Made by a program: the position numbers and the translations under genes. Under the pieces are notes generated by a model. The model did not search any database and was not told the DNA's origin. It was given only the letters and a program-made list of their open reading frames with translations. This document shows positions 16,192 to 25,528 of a stretch of 64,000 nt of DNA, one piece after another; the stretch's first letter is position 1, and each line of letters starts with the position of its first letter. Source of the DNA: Prevotella sp. OH937_COT-195 (lineage in GTDB: Bacteria; Bacteroidota; Bacteroidia; Bacteroidales; Bacteroidaceae); the NCBI RefSeq assembly GCF_003932845.1, contig NZ_RQZH01000003.1:1-64000 (forward strand). Direction: 5' to 3'.

Positions 16192-16292
16192 GTTTGAACC
16201 ATCAATAGTAATACGACAAAGGATGCTGTCGTGCCGTCTGCTTTCGTTTTATTCTTATTGATATAGAATAGAATTTTGAATGTACTACGCAT
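16192..16292 (-). pseudogene. Frameshifted 5' end of the second tyrosine recombinase
   Basis: From the ATG at 16292 the frame reads MRSTFKILFYINKN and on to residue 23 (Ala, 16226-16224). The continuation CRITIDGSN appears in the frame of the downstream ORF. The neighbouring recombinase has the parallel N-terminus KFKVLLYLKKSG ... PIMGRIT, which supports joining the two pieces. One base is missing between 16223 and 16224. There is no homopolymer there, so programmed slippage is unlikely. Confidence 0.72.
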
Positions 16293-16297
16293 AAGTC

Positions 16298-17527
16298 TTA
16301 TAGAGTTAAGGTTAAGTTTTCGGTGAAAGAGAGAAATCGCTCGAATTCATCGAAGAGCTTTTTCGGGGTGACGTGGGCGTATCGCTCGGTCGTTTGGATG
16401 TTGCTATGCCCCGACATTCGGCTAACCGTTTCGATGGGAACGCCTCGTTCCAAAGTAATCAAGGTCGCAAAGGTGTGGCGACCAACGTGTGCCGAAAGGG
16501 GAATAGAGATGCCAGCCCGAAGCTGTAAGGCTTTGAGTTGGGTAAGATAAGCCGAATAGGCAATGGGAGCAAAGAGCGTGGTTCGTTCGTCAGATTGATA
16601 ATGCTCTATCAAGTGTATGGCTTCAGGAAAGAGCTTTACACGACAAAGCGTATCAGTCTTTTGTCTGCGGAACTTCAGCCATAACGCCCCCTCATCGTCC
16701 GTAAAGAGAAGCTCCCGACCAAGGGCGACCATATCGCAATAGGCGAGCCCCGTAAAGCAAGAAAAGAGGAAGAGATTGCGGGCGGTTTCCAACTCCACTT
16801 CATAAGGCTCAAAAGCCAACTCCTCTAATTTGTTCAGCGAGGCTCTGTCCAAGGCACGAGGTTGTTTATTCTCACCTCGTTCTATCTCCACGTGGACGAA
16901 TAGTTGTCGTTCGGTTAGTCCTTCACGATACGCCAAACGGCAGACTTTCTTCACCGCCAAAGCCATCTTACGATAATGACCTTGCGAATGTCCCAGCTTT
17001 CCAACAGAGTAATGTTGCAAGCACTCCAAAAAATCTTCTTCAATCTGACCGAAAGAAATATCTGTCGTGTGGTACTTCTCGCTGATAAAGGCTTGTAAAT
17101 GCTTACGAGTAGTGTAGTAACTGTTTAAAGTCGTCGCCTTTATTTCTATACCCACCTTTTGCTCCATCTCCTTGACCATTCGGTCGTATCGCTCCAAGAA
17201 GGTAATTTGAGTTTGCATACTTCCTTGGAACTGCTCTTTGATATCTGTCGCTGTAAAGACAATCCCTCGCTCACAAAGAACTCTATAAGCCGACTGTACC
17301 GAGAGAAGCAAGCGTTCCAACTTGCCATTCGTTGCCCCTGCTTCACGGCTCTTGCCGTTCAGTCTGCTCTCACGAGCATTCCACAACTTGGGATCGCATG
17401 AAAGCTTGCAACTAAATTGGGCTATTGTTCGCTCGTAGGTTATCCGCCCCATGATCGGTGCTTGCCCCGACTTGTCCAATCCGCTCTTTTTCAGGTAGAG
17501 CAAAACCTTGAATTTTTCTTTTTGCAT
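16298..17527 (-). CDS. Tyrosine recombinase/integrase (Bacteroidetes arm-binding type)
   Basis: 409 residues with three parts: an arm-type N-terminal domain (about 1-90), a SAM-like core-binding domain (about 105-215) and a catalytic domain. Catalytic residues are K290 (RRQK), H347 and R350 (HVGRH), H374 (SGHSNIQTT) and the nucleophile Y383. The first Arg of the usual set is absent (FTGLAYCDM), a known feature of IntDOT-like enzymes. The gene lies at the right end of the element with its promoter facing inward, as expected for the integrase. It is intact and probably drives integration and excision. Confidence 0.88.
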   Translation of the reverse strand: MQKEKFKVLLYLKKSGLDKSGQAPIMGRITYERTIAQFSCKLSCDPKLWNARESRLNGKSREAGATNGKLERLLLSVQSAYRVLCERGIVFTATDIKEQFQGSMQTQITFLERYDRMVKEMEQKVGIEIKATTLNSYYTTRKHLQAFISEKYHTTDISFGQIEEDFLECLQHYSVGKLGHSQGHYRKMALAVKKVCRLAYREGLTERQLFVHVEIERGENKQPRALDRASLNKLEELAFEPYEVELETARNLFLFSCFTGLAYCDMVALGRELLFTDDEGALWLKFRRQKTDTLCRVKLFPEAIHLIEHYQSDERTTLFAPIAYSAYLTQLKALQLRAGISIPLSAHVGRHTFATLITLERGVPIETVSRMSGHSNIQTTERYAHVTPKKLFDEFERFLSFTENLTLTL

Positions 17528-17545
17528 ACGCTTCTGTTTTTATGG

Positions 17546-17554
17546 GCAAAGTTA
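17546..17554 (-). promoter_or_regulatory. -7 box of the integrase gene
   Basis: TAACTTTGC on the minus strand, 18 bp before the integrase ATG. With the flanking G it also reads GTAACTTTGC, fitting the CTnDOT core pattern GTAnnTTTGC, so the site could have two roles. Confidence 0.5.
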
Positions 17555-17708
17555 CCCGTTGTCGAAGCGTTTTCAGCTACGCAAAGCATTGTAATACAAA
17601 GCATAAGCATCGTGATAGAGAAAAGACTAGTTACCGAATAGTCTTCTGTCAGTTACCTTCTCCTACCTCTTCGTTACCATTCGAGGAATGGACTAACGAT
17701 TTGGTAAC
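17551..17708. repeat. Cluster of GTTACC motifs (candidate integrase arm-binding sites)
   Basis: GTTACC at 17551-17556, 17630-17635, 17652-17657 and 17673-17678, and its complement GGTAAC at 17703-17708. The last two belong to the block shared with 5777-5812. Five copies in 158 bp is far above chance (about one per 2 kb counting both strands) and lies next to the integrase gene. Confidence 0.5.
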
Positions 17709-18082
17709 GGAACTTCTGCATAAATCCACATCTTCTGCACTTTACCCCTCTGTGTAGAACATAGAGAAATACTGCAAATCCCTCTCATTTCCATTCACTT
17801 ACCTATCATTTTCTCTCTAATACCCTTTCCGCTGATAGTTCCATGTAATAAGAAAAAACGAACCTTGAAGTAAAAAGAATATTAACAATACAGCACCAAA
17901 CCCAAAATACAAGAACTTGATTAACCAAAACTTAACGCAGACATCAGGGATATACAAGAACGACATGTTGGCATCAGAGAAAATAATCATCATGAATTAT
18001 GAAGATGATTATCCATTAAACACGTGTCTTGTCATATATAGTTAAAAAACAAAAAAGTATTATTTATATCACTTTTTATTCA

Positions 18083-18091
18083 TATTTTTGC
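18083..18091 (+). promoter_or_regulatory. -7 box of dcp
   Basis: TATTTTTGC, 20 bp before the ATG at 18112. It overlaps a TTG (18088) that would otherwise extend the reading frame, which supports the later start. Confidence 0.55.
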
Positions 18092-18111
18092 ACATTATTA
18101 AATATAAAACT

Positions 18112-20259
18112 ATGAATAACAAATTGAGAAAAACATTGTTGACAACCGGACTTGCTTCGGCTGTGATGATGGCATCAGCCGCTTCGACAGGCAACAACGG
18201 TAAAGGGAACGTCACCGACGGAAATCCCCTGATGAACAAGAGCGTGCTGCCCTATGGAGCACCCGATTTCAAAATCATCAAAGAGACCGACTACCTGCCG
18301 GCTCTGAAAGTCGGAATAGAACAGAAACGAGAGGAAATTCGGAAAATCGTTGACAACAAGGAAAAGCCCACTTTCAAGAACACCATACTCGCATACGAGA
18401 TGAGCGGGCATCTGCTCGAACGTGTATCGAATGTGTTCTTCGCACTTACAAATGCCCACAAGACTCCTATTCTCGCTCAAGCGGAAAACGAGGCGATACC
18501 ACTGCTTACCGTATTGGAAAACGAAATATCGTTCAACCAAAAGTTCTTCGAACGTGTTAAATATGTATATGACCACGAACGAAACACTCTGAAGGGCGAA
18601 GACAAAAAACTGCTTGACGAGATATATAAGGGATTTGTACGCTCGGGGGCACTTCTTCCTGCCGACAAAAAAACGAGAATGGAAGAGATAAACAACCGCA
18701 TAGCAACACTTCAACAAGAATTCGGCAACACACTGCCCGAGGCTACAAACGAGGCTGCGGTATGGGTGGAAACACGCGAGGAACTTGCAGGATTGAGCGA
18801 TGCAGACATCGCACAATGTAAAAAAGACGCGGAGAGCCGCGGAGCAAAGGCTCCTTATTGCATAGTGATAGTGAACACAACACAGCAGGCGATACTTGCA
18901 AACCTCGACAACCGAGACCTGCGACGCCGTGTGTATGAGGCTTCCATACATCGCGCAGACGGCACGGGCAAATACAACAATTTCCCTGTTATCGCAGAGA
19001 TTGCGAAATTGCGTGCAGAGAAAGCCGAACTAATGGGATATAAGAACTATGCCTCATACTCGCTGGATGACACAATGGCAAAAAACACCGACAACGTGTA
19101 TGCTTTCCTGAAGCAACTCATAAAAGAATATACTCCGAAAGCAGAAGCCGAGACAAAAGCAATAGAGGCTTATGCCCGCAAAACAATGGGCAAGGATTTC
19201 ACACTCGAACCTTACGACCGCTTCTATTATTCTGCCAAGATGAAGAAGGAGCAGTTCAATTTCTCCGATGATGAGGTTAAACCGTATTTCGACATAGACA
19301 CCGTTCTCTTCAAAGGAGTGTTCTATGCCGCAGGCAAGGCTTACGGACTGACATTCAAGGAACGTAAAGATCTGCCTACATATCATCCGGACATGAAAGT
19401 GTTCGAAGTAATAAACAATGACGGCAAGCCGATGGCTCTTTTCTACTGCGACTACTTCCGCCGACCGACAAAGCGCGGAGGTGCATGGATGAACGCTTTC
19501 GTAAAACAGAGCCGGCAGCGCGGACAACTGCCCGTTATATATAATGTATGCAACAGTGCGAAAGCACCCGAGGGACAACCCACTCTCCTTACTTGGGACG
19601 AAGTTACAACAATGTTCCATGAGTTCGGGCATGCTCTCCACGGAATGCTTTCCGATTGCCACTACAACACGTTGAGCGGGACATCGGTTGCACGCGACTT
19701 TGTGGAGATGCCTTCGCAATTCAACGAGTCGTTTGCGATTGTTCCGGAGATATTTGCAAACTATGCCAAACATTATCAGACAGGCAAGCCGATGCCGGAA
19801 GAACTGAAGAAGAAGATGACAGAGTCGCTCAATTTCCATACGGCATACGCATTGGGAGAGAATCTCGCAGCAACTTGTGCCGACCTCGCATGGCACTGCC
19901 TTGCCGCTTCGCAAGTACCGACGGCAGACAAGGCAAAGGATTTCGAAGCAGAGGCACTGAAACAAATAGGACTGTTGAACACTCAGATACCTCCGCGTTA
20001 CCACACGTCATATTTCAATCATGTATGGGGAGGCGGTTATGCAGCGGGCTATTATAGTTACCTTTGGAGCGAGGTGCTTGCCGTGAACTGTGCCGACTAT
20101 TTCAAAAAGCACGGTGCACTTAATCCTGCCGTGGGTCAGGCTTTCCGCACAAAGATTCTTAGTCGCGGCAATACCGAAGACTTGATGAAGATGTTCAGCG
20201 ACTTCACGGGAATGAAATCGCCCGATGCCGCTGCATTGCTCAAGGCACGCGGACTATAA
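18112..20259 (+). CDS. dcp: Peptidyl-dipeptidase Dcp (M3 family), exported
   Basis: 715 residues. The zinc site HEFGHALHG (H503, E504, H507) with the downstream glutamate region VARDFVEMPSQFNES defines an M3 metallopeptidase. The C-terminal blocks GGYAAGYYSYLWSEVLA and FRTKILSRGNTEDLM fit Dcp, which removes C-terminal dipeptides from oligopeptides. A signal peptide (LLTTGLASAVMMASAAS) predicts export to the periplasm. I start at the ATG at 18112 because the longer frame runs through the promoter. It is single-gene, closed by a strong bidirectional terminator. Confidence 0.92.
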   Translation: MNNKLRKTLLTTGLASAVMMASAASTGNNGKGNVTDGNPLMNKSVLPYGAPDFKIIKETDYLPALKVGIEQKREEIRKIVDNKEKPTFKNTILAYEMSGHLLERVSNVFFALTNAHKTPILAQAENEAIPLLTVLENEISFNQKFFERVKYVYDHERNTLKGEDKKLLDEIYKGFVRSGALLPADKKTRMEEINNRIATLQQEFGNTLPEATNEAAVWVETREELAGLSDADIAQCKKDAESRGAKAPYCIVIVNTTQQAILANLDNRDLRRRVYEASIHRADGTGKYNNFPVIAEIAKLRAEKAELMGYKNYASYSLDDTMAKNTDNVYAFLKQLIKEYTPKAEAETKAIEAYARKTMGKDFTLEPYDRFYYSAKMKKEQFNFSDDEVKPYFDIDTVLFKGVFYAAGKAYGLTFKERKDLPTYHPDMKVFEVINNDGKPMALFYCDYFRRPTKRGGAWMNAFVKQSRQRGQLPVIYNVCNSAKAPEGQPTLLTWDEVTTMFHEFGHALHGMLSDCHYNTLSGTSVARDFVEMPSQFNESFAIVPEIFANYAKHYQTGKPMPEELKKKMTESLNFHTAYALGENLAATCADLAWHCLAASQVPTADKAKDFEAEALKQIGLLNTQIPPRYHTSYFNHVWGGGYAAGYYSYLWSEVLAVNCADYFKKHGALNPAVGQAFRTKILSRGNTEDLMKMFSDFTGMKSPDAAALLKARGL

Positions 20260-20280
20260 AGGGAACAAGTAATGTAACAA

Positions 20281-20328
20281 AAACAAGTGCCGAAAGTAGC
20301 ATAAAGACTTATCGGCACTTGTTTTCTT
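20281..20328. terminator. Bidirectional terminator between dcp and chrA
   Basis: AAACAAGTGCCGA (20281-20293) and TCGGCACTTGTTT (20312-20324) form a perfect 13-bp stem. It is followed by T-rich sequence on the plus strand and flanked by a T-run on the minus strand, so it can end both convergent transcripts. Confidence 0.85.
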
Positions 20329-20341
20329 TTAAGTATATTTC

Positions 20342-20917
20342 TTAATATAACAACAGTAATCCGGCGAAACCGCTGTATATTATCATTCTTATAGGATTAA
20401 TCTTAACGAACTCTGTACCCACGAAGCATGCCGCGAATAGTGCCACACTTATCCAAAAACGCCACGGTGTTTCAGACGGAGTACCGAAATTTCCGGGGGT
20501 AACAAGCATCAGCGTGGCGGCTCCCAGCAGCCCCACCACGGCAGGACGCAGACCGATAAAAACACTTTTCACCATCGGTGTGTCCATGTATTTAATAAAC
20601 ATCTTGCTTATCAATATCATCATTATCAGAGAAGGAAGCACCAATGCAAATGTGGCGGTGGCACTGCCCAATACTGCCATCACGCCGCCGTAGCCGGCAT
20701 TCTTCACGGCTGCATAGCCGCAGTAGGTGGCAGAATTGATGCCTATCGGTCCCGGTGTCATCTGACTTATTGCCACAATGTCCGTAAACTCGCTCATCGT
20801 AAGCCATTCGTGAGTGCGCACCACTTCGTTCTGTATCAGCGACAACATGCCGTAGCCGCCGCCAAAACCGAAGAGACCGATTTCGAAGAAAGTTATGAAA
20901 AGGTATAAGTATATCAT
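20342..20917 (-). CDS. chrA: Chromate transporter, half-size subunit B
   Basis: 191 residues of the CHR family with several hydrophobic helices. The family signature is near the start (FGFGGGYGMLSLI), followed by ISQMTPGPIGINSATYCGY and GLRPAVVGLL. Short CHR proteins work as pairs encoded by adjacent genes. The partner is at 21050-21601, with 132 bp between. The family exports chromate or related oxyanions, though many gut Bacteroidetes copies have no tested substrate. Confidence 0.88.
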   Translation of the reverse strand: MIYLYLFITFFEIGLFGFGGGYGMLSLIQNEVVRTHEWLTMSEFTDIVAISQMTPGPIGINSATYCGYAAVKNAGYGGVMAVLGSATATFALVLPSLIMMILISKMFIKYMDTPMVKSVFIGLRPAVVGLLGAATLMLVTPGNFGTPSETPWRFWISVALFAACFVGTEFVKINPIRMIIYSGFAGLLLLY

Positions 20918-21049
20918 ATCTATTTATGGTGTGACGAGATTCTAAGATTGAGAGTTTCAAAGAGATTTATTAAAATTTCTCCGTATCTATTGTGATACAT
21001 TGAGAGATGTTGATATTTACCGTAAAGGATATTGCCCAATGTCCAACGG

Positions 21050-21601
21050 TTACTCCGTAGGTTTTATGTACTTGCCATAGATATATCCGCATATTCCGGC
21101 AGCGATCAGTATTATTATCGGCGAAACACCGAGAACATAGATTGCCAGTGCGCAGGCAATGGGAATCCAACAGTTGGACAGAGTTATTTTTGCACTCTTG
21201 GCAAGGTTGAACGTAGGCACGGCAATCAATGCCACCACCGCAGGACGTATCCCGTTGAATATCGAGGCGATAATCTTATTGTCTTGAAACTGATGGAAGA
21301 ACAGCGCGATGAGCAGTATTATAAGGAACGAAGGTAGGGCGGCACCCGCCGTGGCACATACGGCACCCTTGGTACCGCGCAGTTTATAACCTATGAATGT
21401 GCTGATATTCACGGCAAACACCCCCGGTGTGCTTTGAGCGATGGCAATGAGGTCGAGCAATTCTTCCTTATTTACCCATTTATGCTTGTCCACCACCTCT
21501 GTTTCGATGATTGGTATCATGGCATATCCGCCGCCGAATGTTACCGCGCCGATTTTAAAGAAAGTCTTGAACGACTCCAAATAAACATTGTTCAAACCCA
21601 C
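21050..21601 (-). CDS. chrA: Chromate transporter, half-size subunit A
   Basis: 183 residues, paralogue of the next gene downstream: VTFGGGYAMIPIIE, IAQSTPGVFAVNISTFIGY and GIRPAVVALIAVP correspond to the same blocks. It begins 32 bases after the purL stop on the same strand, so it may be read through from purL. Confidence 0.88.
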   Translation of the reverse strand: MGLNNVYLESFKTFFKIGAVTFGGGYAMIPIIETEVVDKHKWVNKEELLDLIAIAQSTPGVFAVNISTFIGYKLRGTKGAVCATAGAALPSFLIILLIALFFHQFQDNKIIASIFNGIRPAVVALIAVPTFNLAKSAKITLSNCWIPIACALAIYVLGVSPIIILIAAGICGYIYGKYIKPTE

Positions 21602-21633
21602 TTACCCTATTGATTATGTTTAATTTCTGAAAC

Positions 21634-24600
21634 TCAAATCCGCCGCTCTATCCATTTGCGCGCATTGACAAAAGCCTCTATCCACGGCGTAACCTCGTCG
21701 TTGCGACGGTCGCGCGGATACCATGCGTTCTGCCAAGGGAATACGGCACGCTCAAAGTGAGGCATCATTGCGAGGTGACGACCATCCTTTGAACAGATGC
21801 CTGCCGTGTCATAGTCGCTTCCGTTTGGATTGGCAGGGTATCCGTGATAGTTGTATTTCGCTATGATATTGTATTCGTTTTCTGCTTCCGGAAGAGAGAA
21901 TTTGCCCTCGCCGTGTGCCACCCATATACCGAGTTTGTTGCCGCTCAGCGAACCGAGCATTACACTTTCGTTCTCAGGTATGGCGAGCGACACGAAGCAA
22001 CTCTCAAACTTACGACTGTCATTATGCAGCATTCGTGTCCGATTTTCGCGCTTTCGCTCACGTCCTTGCTCCTCCAACAATCCGAGTTCCACCATCAACT
22101 GGCAACCGTTGCAAATGCCGAGCGACAGAGTATCTTCGCGTTTATAGAATCTTTCGAGAGCCTCCTTCGCTTTGGGATTGAAAAGGAAAGCACCTGCCCA
22201 ACCCTTGGCACTGCCGAGAACGTCAGAATTCGAGAACCCTCCGCAGAACACTATCATATTTATTTCATCGAGTGTCTCGCGCCCGCTGATAAGATCGGTC
22301 ATCATGACATCCTTCACATCAAAGCCCGCGAGCCATAACGAGTATGCCATCTCGCGCTCGCCGTTCGTGCCTTTCTCGCGTATTATCGCAGCCTTTGCTT
22401 TTTGCAGGTTTTGCACTACGCCTCGTGTGTTGCCCGCGCTTCTTTCTTTTCTCAACGTTTCGAGTCCGTACTGCTCCAACATGCCGGTAAAATCATCATT
22501 GAATTTCAGTTCCAACGGCTGGTTCATATAATTCCTTGCACGTTCGTCGGCACATCCGTTGAAACTCTGACGACGGTCGAGCAGATGCGAGGTTTCATAC
22601 CAAACATCGCGCATTTGGTCTATGTCGAAACAATGGCAGAAAGTGTCTTTACAAACCACAATGTAACGCGGCATGTCCGGTTTCCCTATGGGAGCATAGC
22701 ATATTCCCGACTCGTCAAGAATATTCTCCACCGTCTCCGTGTCGCAGTCTGCCACCTGAATAACCACTCCCGGGTTTTCGGCAAACATTATCTTCACGAT
22801 GTCGCCGCCGCCGAAACCTCCGAGGTCGATGTTCATTCCACCCTCACGGTTGGCGAACGTCATCTCAAGCAATGTCGTTATCAGTCCTCCTGCACTTATG
22901 TCGTGCCCTGCCATTACGAGGTCTTTTTTTATCAACTCCTGCACGGCATTGAACGAGTTGCGGAAATATCCGGGATCTTTCACCGTCGGCACATCACTTC
23001 CCACCTTGCCGTGTGTCTGTGCGAAGGCACTGCCGCCGAGGCGTTGTTCGTCGTAAGAAAAATCGATGTGGTACAACGTTGTGGCTTTGTCGTTCACCAT
23101 TACGGGCGACACCACTTTCCTTACGTCTGCCACCTCGCCTCCCGAACTTACTATTACCGTTCCCGGTGCGATGATTTTTTCGCCGTCGGGATATTGCTGG
23201 CTCATGGACAGCGAGTCTTTTCCGGTCGGCACGTTGACATTCAGTTCGCAGCAGAAATCCGAAAGAGCCTTCACTGCCGTATATAATCTTGCGTCCTCAC
23301 CTTTCTGCGAGCGGCACGGCCACATCCAGTTTGCCGAAAGCGACACGCTGTCAAGACCATCTTCCAACGGTGCCCACACTATGTTTGTAAGCGACTCTGC
23401 CACCGACAGCACACTGCCTGCCGCAGGATTTGCGAGTCCTGCCTGCGGTGCATGTCCCAACGCGGTGGCAATACCTTTCACGCCGCGGTAGTCGAGAGCC
23501 GCCACGCCGCAGTCGCTCAACGGCAACTGCAACTCGCCCTGACACTGTTGCCGCACCACTTTACCCGTTACCGAGCGGTCAACCTTGTTGGTGAGCCAGT
23601 CTTTGCACGCCACTGCCTCGAGTGACAACACACGCTTCAATAAGAGGTCGAGATTAATCGTGTTCTCTCCGGCATAACTTACATTCTCATATTCTCTCAC
23701 GACAGTCTCGTCACGCATAACGGTAACGGGCGAGTGCCCGAACATCTGCGCCACATCGAGGTCGAACGGTTTCGTGCCGTCGCCCTGACGGAAAGAGAAA
23801 TGTGCATCACCGGTTGTCTCGCCCACCACATACAGCGGTGCTCGTTCGCGCTCGGCAATTCGGCGCACATGGTCTATGTGTTTCTCATCGATGAGCAACC
23901 CCATGCGTTCCTGACTCTCGTTTGCTATTATTTCTTTGGCAGACAAAGTCTTGTCACCTATCGGCAGTTTCGTCATGTCAATCTCTCCGCCACATTCCTC
24001 CACAAGTTCGGACAAGCAGTTGACATGCCCCGCACTCCCATGGTCGTGAATGCTTACAACGGGATTCACCTCCTCTTCGCACAGTGCTCTCACAAGATTG
24101 TATACACGCTTCTGCATCTCCGGGTTGGCACGTTGTATTGCATTCAGTTCTATGCCGTTGCCGTATCTTCCGGTATCCACCGACGATACCGAGCCGCCAC
24201 CGAGGCCGATGCGGTAGTTGTCGCCGCCAACCACAACAATCTTGTTACCCGTCTTCGGTTCTTTTTTAAGGCAGTCGCGCTTTGTGCCGTACCCCACTCC
24301 GCCTGCAAGCATTATAACTTTGTCGTAAGCATATTTCTCGCCGCGTTCACTATGTTCGAAAGTAAGCACGGAACCGGCAATCAGCGGCTGCCCGAATTTA
24401 TTGCCGAAATCCGAAGCTCCGTTCGATGCCTTTATCAGTATCTGCCCCGGTGTCTGGTATAGCCATTCGCGCACGGGCAGCAACCGCTCCCATGTTCTTT
24501 CATCGTTTGTTCTTTCTTTGTCGTCCAATCTCGGATATGCCGTCATGTAAACGGCAGTGCCGGCGATGGGGCACGACCCCGTTCCTCCGCCCATGCGGTC

Positions 24601-25425
24601 GCGTATCTCGCCTCCCGTACCAGTTGCGGCACCGTTGAACGGCTCCACCGTGGTGGGGAAATTGTGCGTTTCCGCTTTCAACGATATTACGCTTTCTATC
24701 TCCTTTACGCGGAACCAATCGCTCATCGATTGGTCTGCCGGTGCGAACTGCTCTACCACGGGACCCTGCGAGAATGCCACGTTGTCCTTGTATGCCGACA
24801 GAATTTTGTGCGGATTCTCCTTCGTTGTTTTCTTTATCATACCGAACAGACTCGACTCCATTTCCTTGCCGTCGATGACAAACCTGCCTCCGAAAATCTT
24901 GTGACGGCAGTGTTCGGAGTTTATCTGTGCGAAACCGAACACCTCGCTGTCGGTAAGCGGACGCCCGAGTTGTGCCTCCACCGTGTGCAGATATTCCATT
25001 TCAGCAACCGAGAGTGCCAGTCCTTCTTGTTCGTTGTATTCCTCAAGATTTCCGACATGCCTTACCGGCTCCGGCTCGTGTTTAACGGTGAACACCTCCT
25101 GATCGAGATTTTCATACATGCGTTGCAGCATTTTGTCGTACCCGGCGGTGTCGTCGGCCACGGGGAAAAATTCCTCTATACGCATTATGCCGCGGAGATT
25201 CATGTTCTGCGTTATCTCCACGGCATTGGTACTCCACGGAGTAATCATCTCGCGCCGCGGACCAACGAAGAAACCTTTCACCGTTTCCTGCGCCCTGCCA
25301 TCTGTCGAAAGCAGTTCGGCATCGCCGTACAGCCAACACAGTTTTTCTATTTCCGGAGTACTCAACCGGTGGTCTGTCTCAGTCGCAATGATGCTCGTTG
25401 TCGGGGTTTTGAAGAAAAATATCAT
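21634..25425 (-). CDS. purL: Phosphoribosylformylglycinamidine synthase, long fused form
   Basis: 1263 residues, combining the synthetase and the glutaminase in one chain as in Bacteroidetes and Enterobacteria. It makes FGAM from FGAR, ATP and glutamine in purine synthesis. The synthetase part shows SEHCRHKIFGG, FNGAATGTGGEIRD, and GKDSLSM; the C-terminal about 260 residues are a class I glutaminase with the nucleophile in LGICNGCQLM and the His in MPHFERAVFPWQNAW. The frame is complete, with its own promoter at 25462-25495. Confidence 0.96.
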   Translation of the reverse strand: MIFFFKTPTTSIIATETDHRLSTPEIEKLCWLYGDAELLSTDGRAQETVKGFFVGPRREMITPWSTNAVEITQNMNLRGIMRIEEFFPVADDTAGYDKMLQRMYENLDQEVFTVKHEPEPVRHVGNLEEYNEQEGLALSVAEMEYLHTVEAQLGRPLTDSEVFGFAQINSEHCRHKIFGGRFVIDGKEMESSLFGMIKKTTKENPHKILSAYKDNVAFSQGPVVEQFAPADQSMSDWFRVKEIESVISLKAETHNFPTTVEPFNGAATGTGGEIRDRMGGGTGSCPIAGTAVYMTAYPRLDDKERTNDERTWERLLPVREWLYQTPGQILIKASNGASDFGNKFGQPLIAGSVLTFEHSERGEKYAYDKVIMLAGGVGYGTKRDCLKKEPKTGNKIVVVGGDNYRIGLGGGSVSSVDTGRYGNGIELNAIQRANPEMQKRVYNLVRALCEEEVNPVVSIHDHGSAGHVNCLSELVEECGGEIDMTKLPIGDKTLSAKEIIANESQERMGLLIDEKHIDHVRRIAERERAPLYVVGETTGDAHFSFRQGDGTKPFDLDVAQMFGHSPVTVMRDETVVREYENVSYAGENTINLDLLLKRVLSLEAVACKDWLTNKVDRSVTGKVVRQQCQGELQLPLSDCGVAALDYRGVKGIATALGHAPQAGLANPAAGSVLSVAESLTNIVWAPLEDGLDSVSLSANWMWPCRSQKGEDARLYTAVKALSDFCCELNVNVPTGKDSLSMSQQYPDGEKIIAPGTVIVSSGGEVADVRKVVSPVMVNDKATTLYHIDFSYDEQRLGGSAFAQTHGKVGSDVPTVKDPGYFRNSFNAVQELIKKDLVMAGHDISAGGLITTLLEMTFANREGGMNIDLGGFGGGDIVKIMFAENPGVVIQVADCDTETVENILDESGICYAPIGKPDMPRYIVVCKDTFCHCFDIDQMRDVWYETSHLLDRRQSFNGCADERARNYMNQPLELKFNDDFTGMLEQYGLETLRKERSAGNTRGVVQNLQKAKAAIIREKGTNGEREMAYSLWLAGFDVKDVMMTDLISGRETLDEINMIVFCGGFSNSDVLGSAKGWAGAFLFNPKAKEALERFYKREDTLSLGICNGCQLMVELGLLEEQGRERKRENRTRMLHNDSRKFESCFVSLAIPENESVMLGSLSGNKLGIWVAHGEGKFSLPEAENEYNIIAKYNYHGYPANPNGSDYDTAGICSKDGRHLAMMPHFERAVFPWQNAWYPRDRRNDEVTPWIEAFVNARKWIERRI

Positions 25426-25461
25426 ATTCGGTAAATAAATATACTTTGTTCATCTAATGCT

Positions 25462-25495
25462 GCAAAGGTAAGCATTTTTTTCTTTTTACTCGCAA
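25462..25495 (-). promoter_or_regulatory. Promoter of purL
   Basis: On the minus strand TTG (25495-25493), 22 bp, then TACCTTTGC (25470-25462), 37 bases before the start codon at 25425. Good fit at -7, spacing slightly long. Confidence 0.6.
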
Positions 25496-25528
25496 CCGAC
25501 ACACAAAAAATATAGTAACCTGCAATAT

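Larger units (their letters stand above)
5777..17702. mobile_element. Integrative mobilizable element (minimum extent)
   Basis: Between a chromosomal lysozyme gene and a chromosomal peptidase gene lie a MobV relaxase, toprim primase, VapE-type helicase, two HTH proteins of the excisionase type, a cargo operon, and two tyrosine recombinases. This gene order is typical of Bacteroidetes mobilizable islands that borrow the transfer apparatus of a helper element; no Tra or VirB-like genes are present. Extent is given from the left to the right GTTACC end repeat, and true ends may lie some tens to about 200 bp further out. The cargo (11.4-15.1 kb) is more AT-rich than the flanking chromosome. Confidence 0.8.
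17528..18111. other. Right end of the element and upstream region of dcp
   Basis: No gene. From left to right it holds the integrase promoter, two direct CAAAGCAT repeats (17582-17589, 17597-17604), a cluster of five GTTACC/GGTAAC motifs (17551-17708), an AT-rich stretch, an inverted repeat ATAATCATC (17983-17991) with GATGATTAT (18004-18012), and the dcp -7 box. The chromosome probably resumes somewhere between 17710 and 17980. Confidence 0.5.

Noticed and set aside
22402..24462. Long plus-strand open frames opposite purL
   Set aside because: They are shadows of the well-conserved PurL frame and have no independent features.
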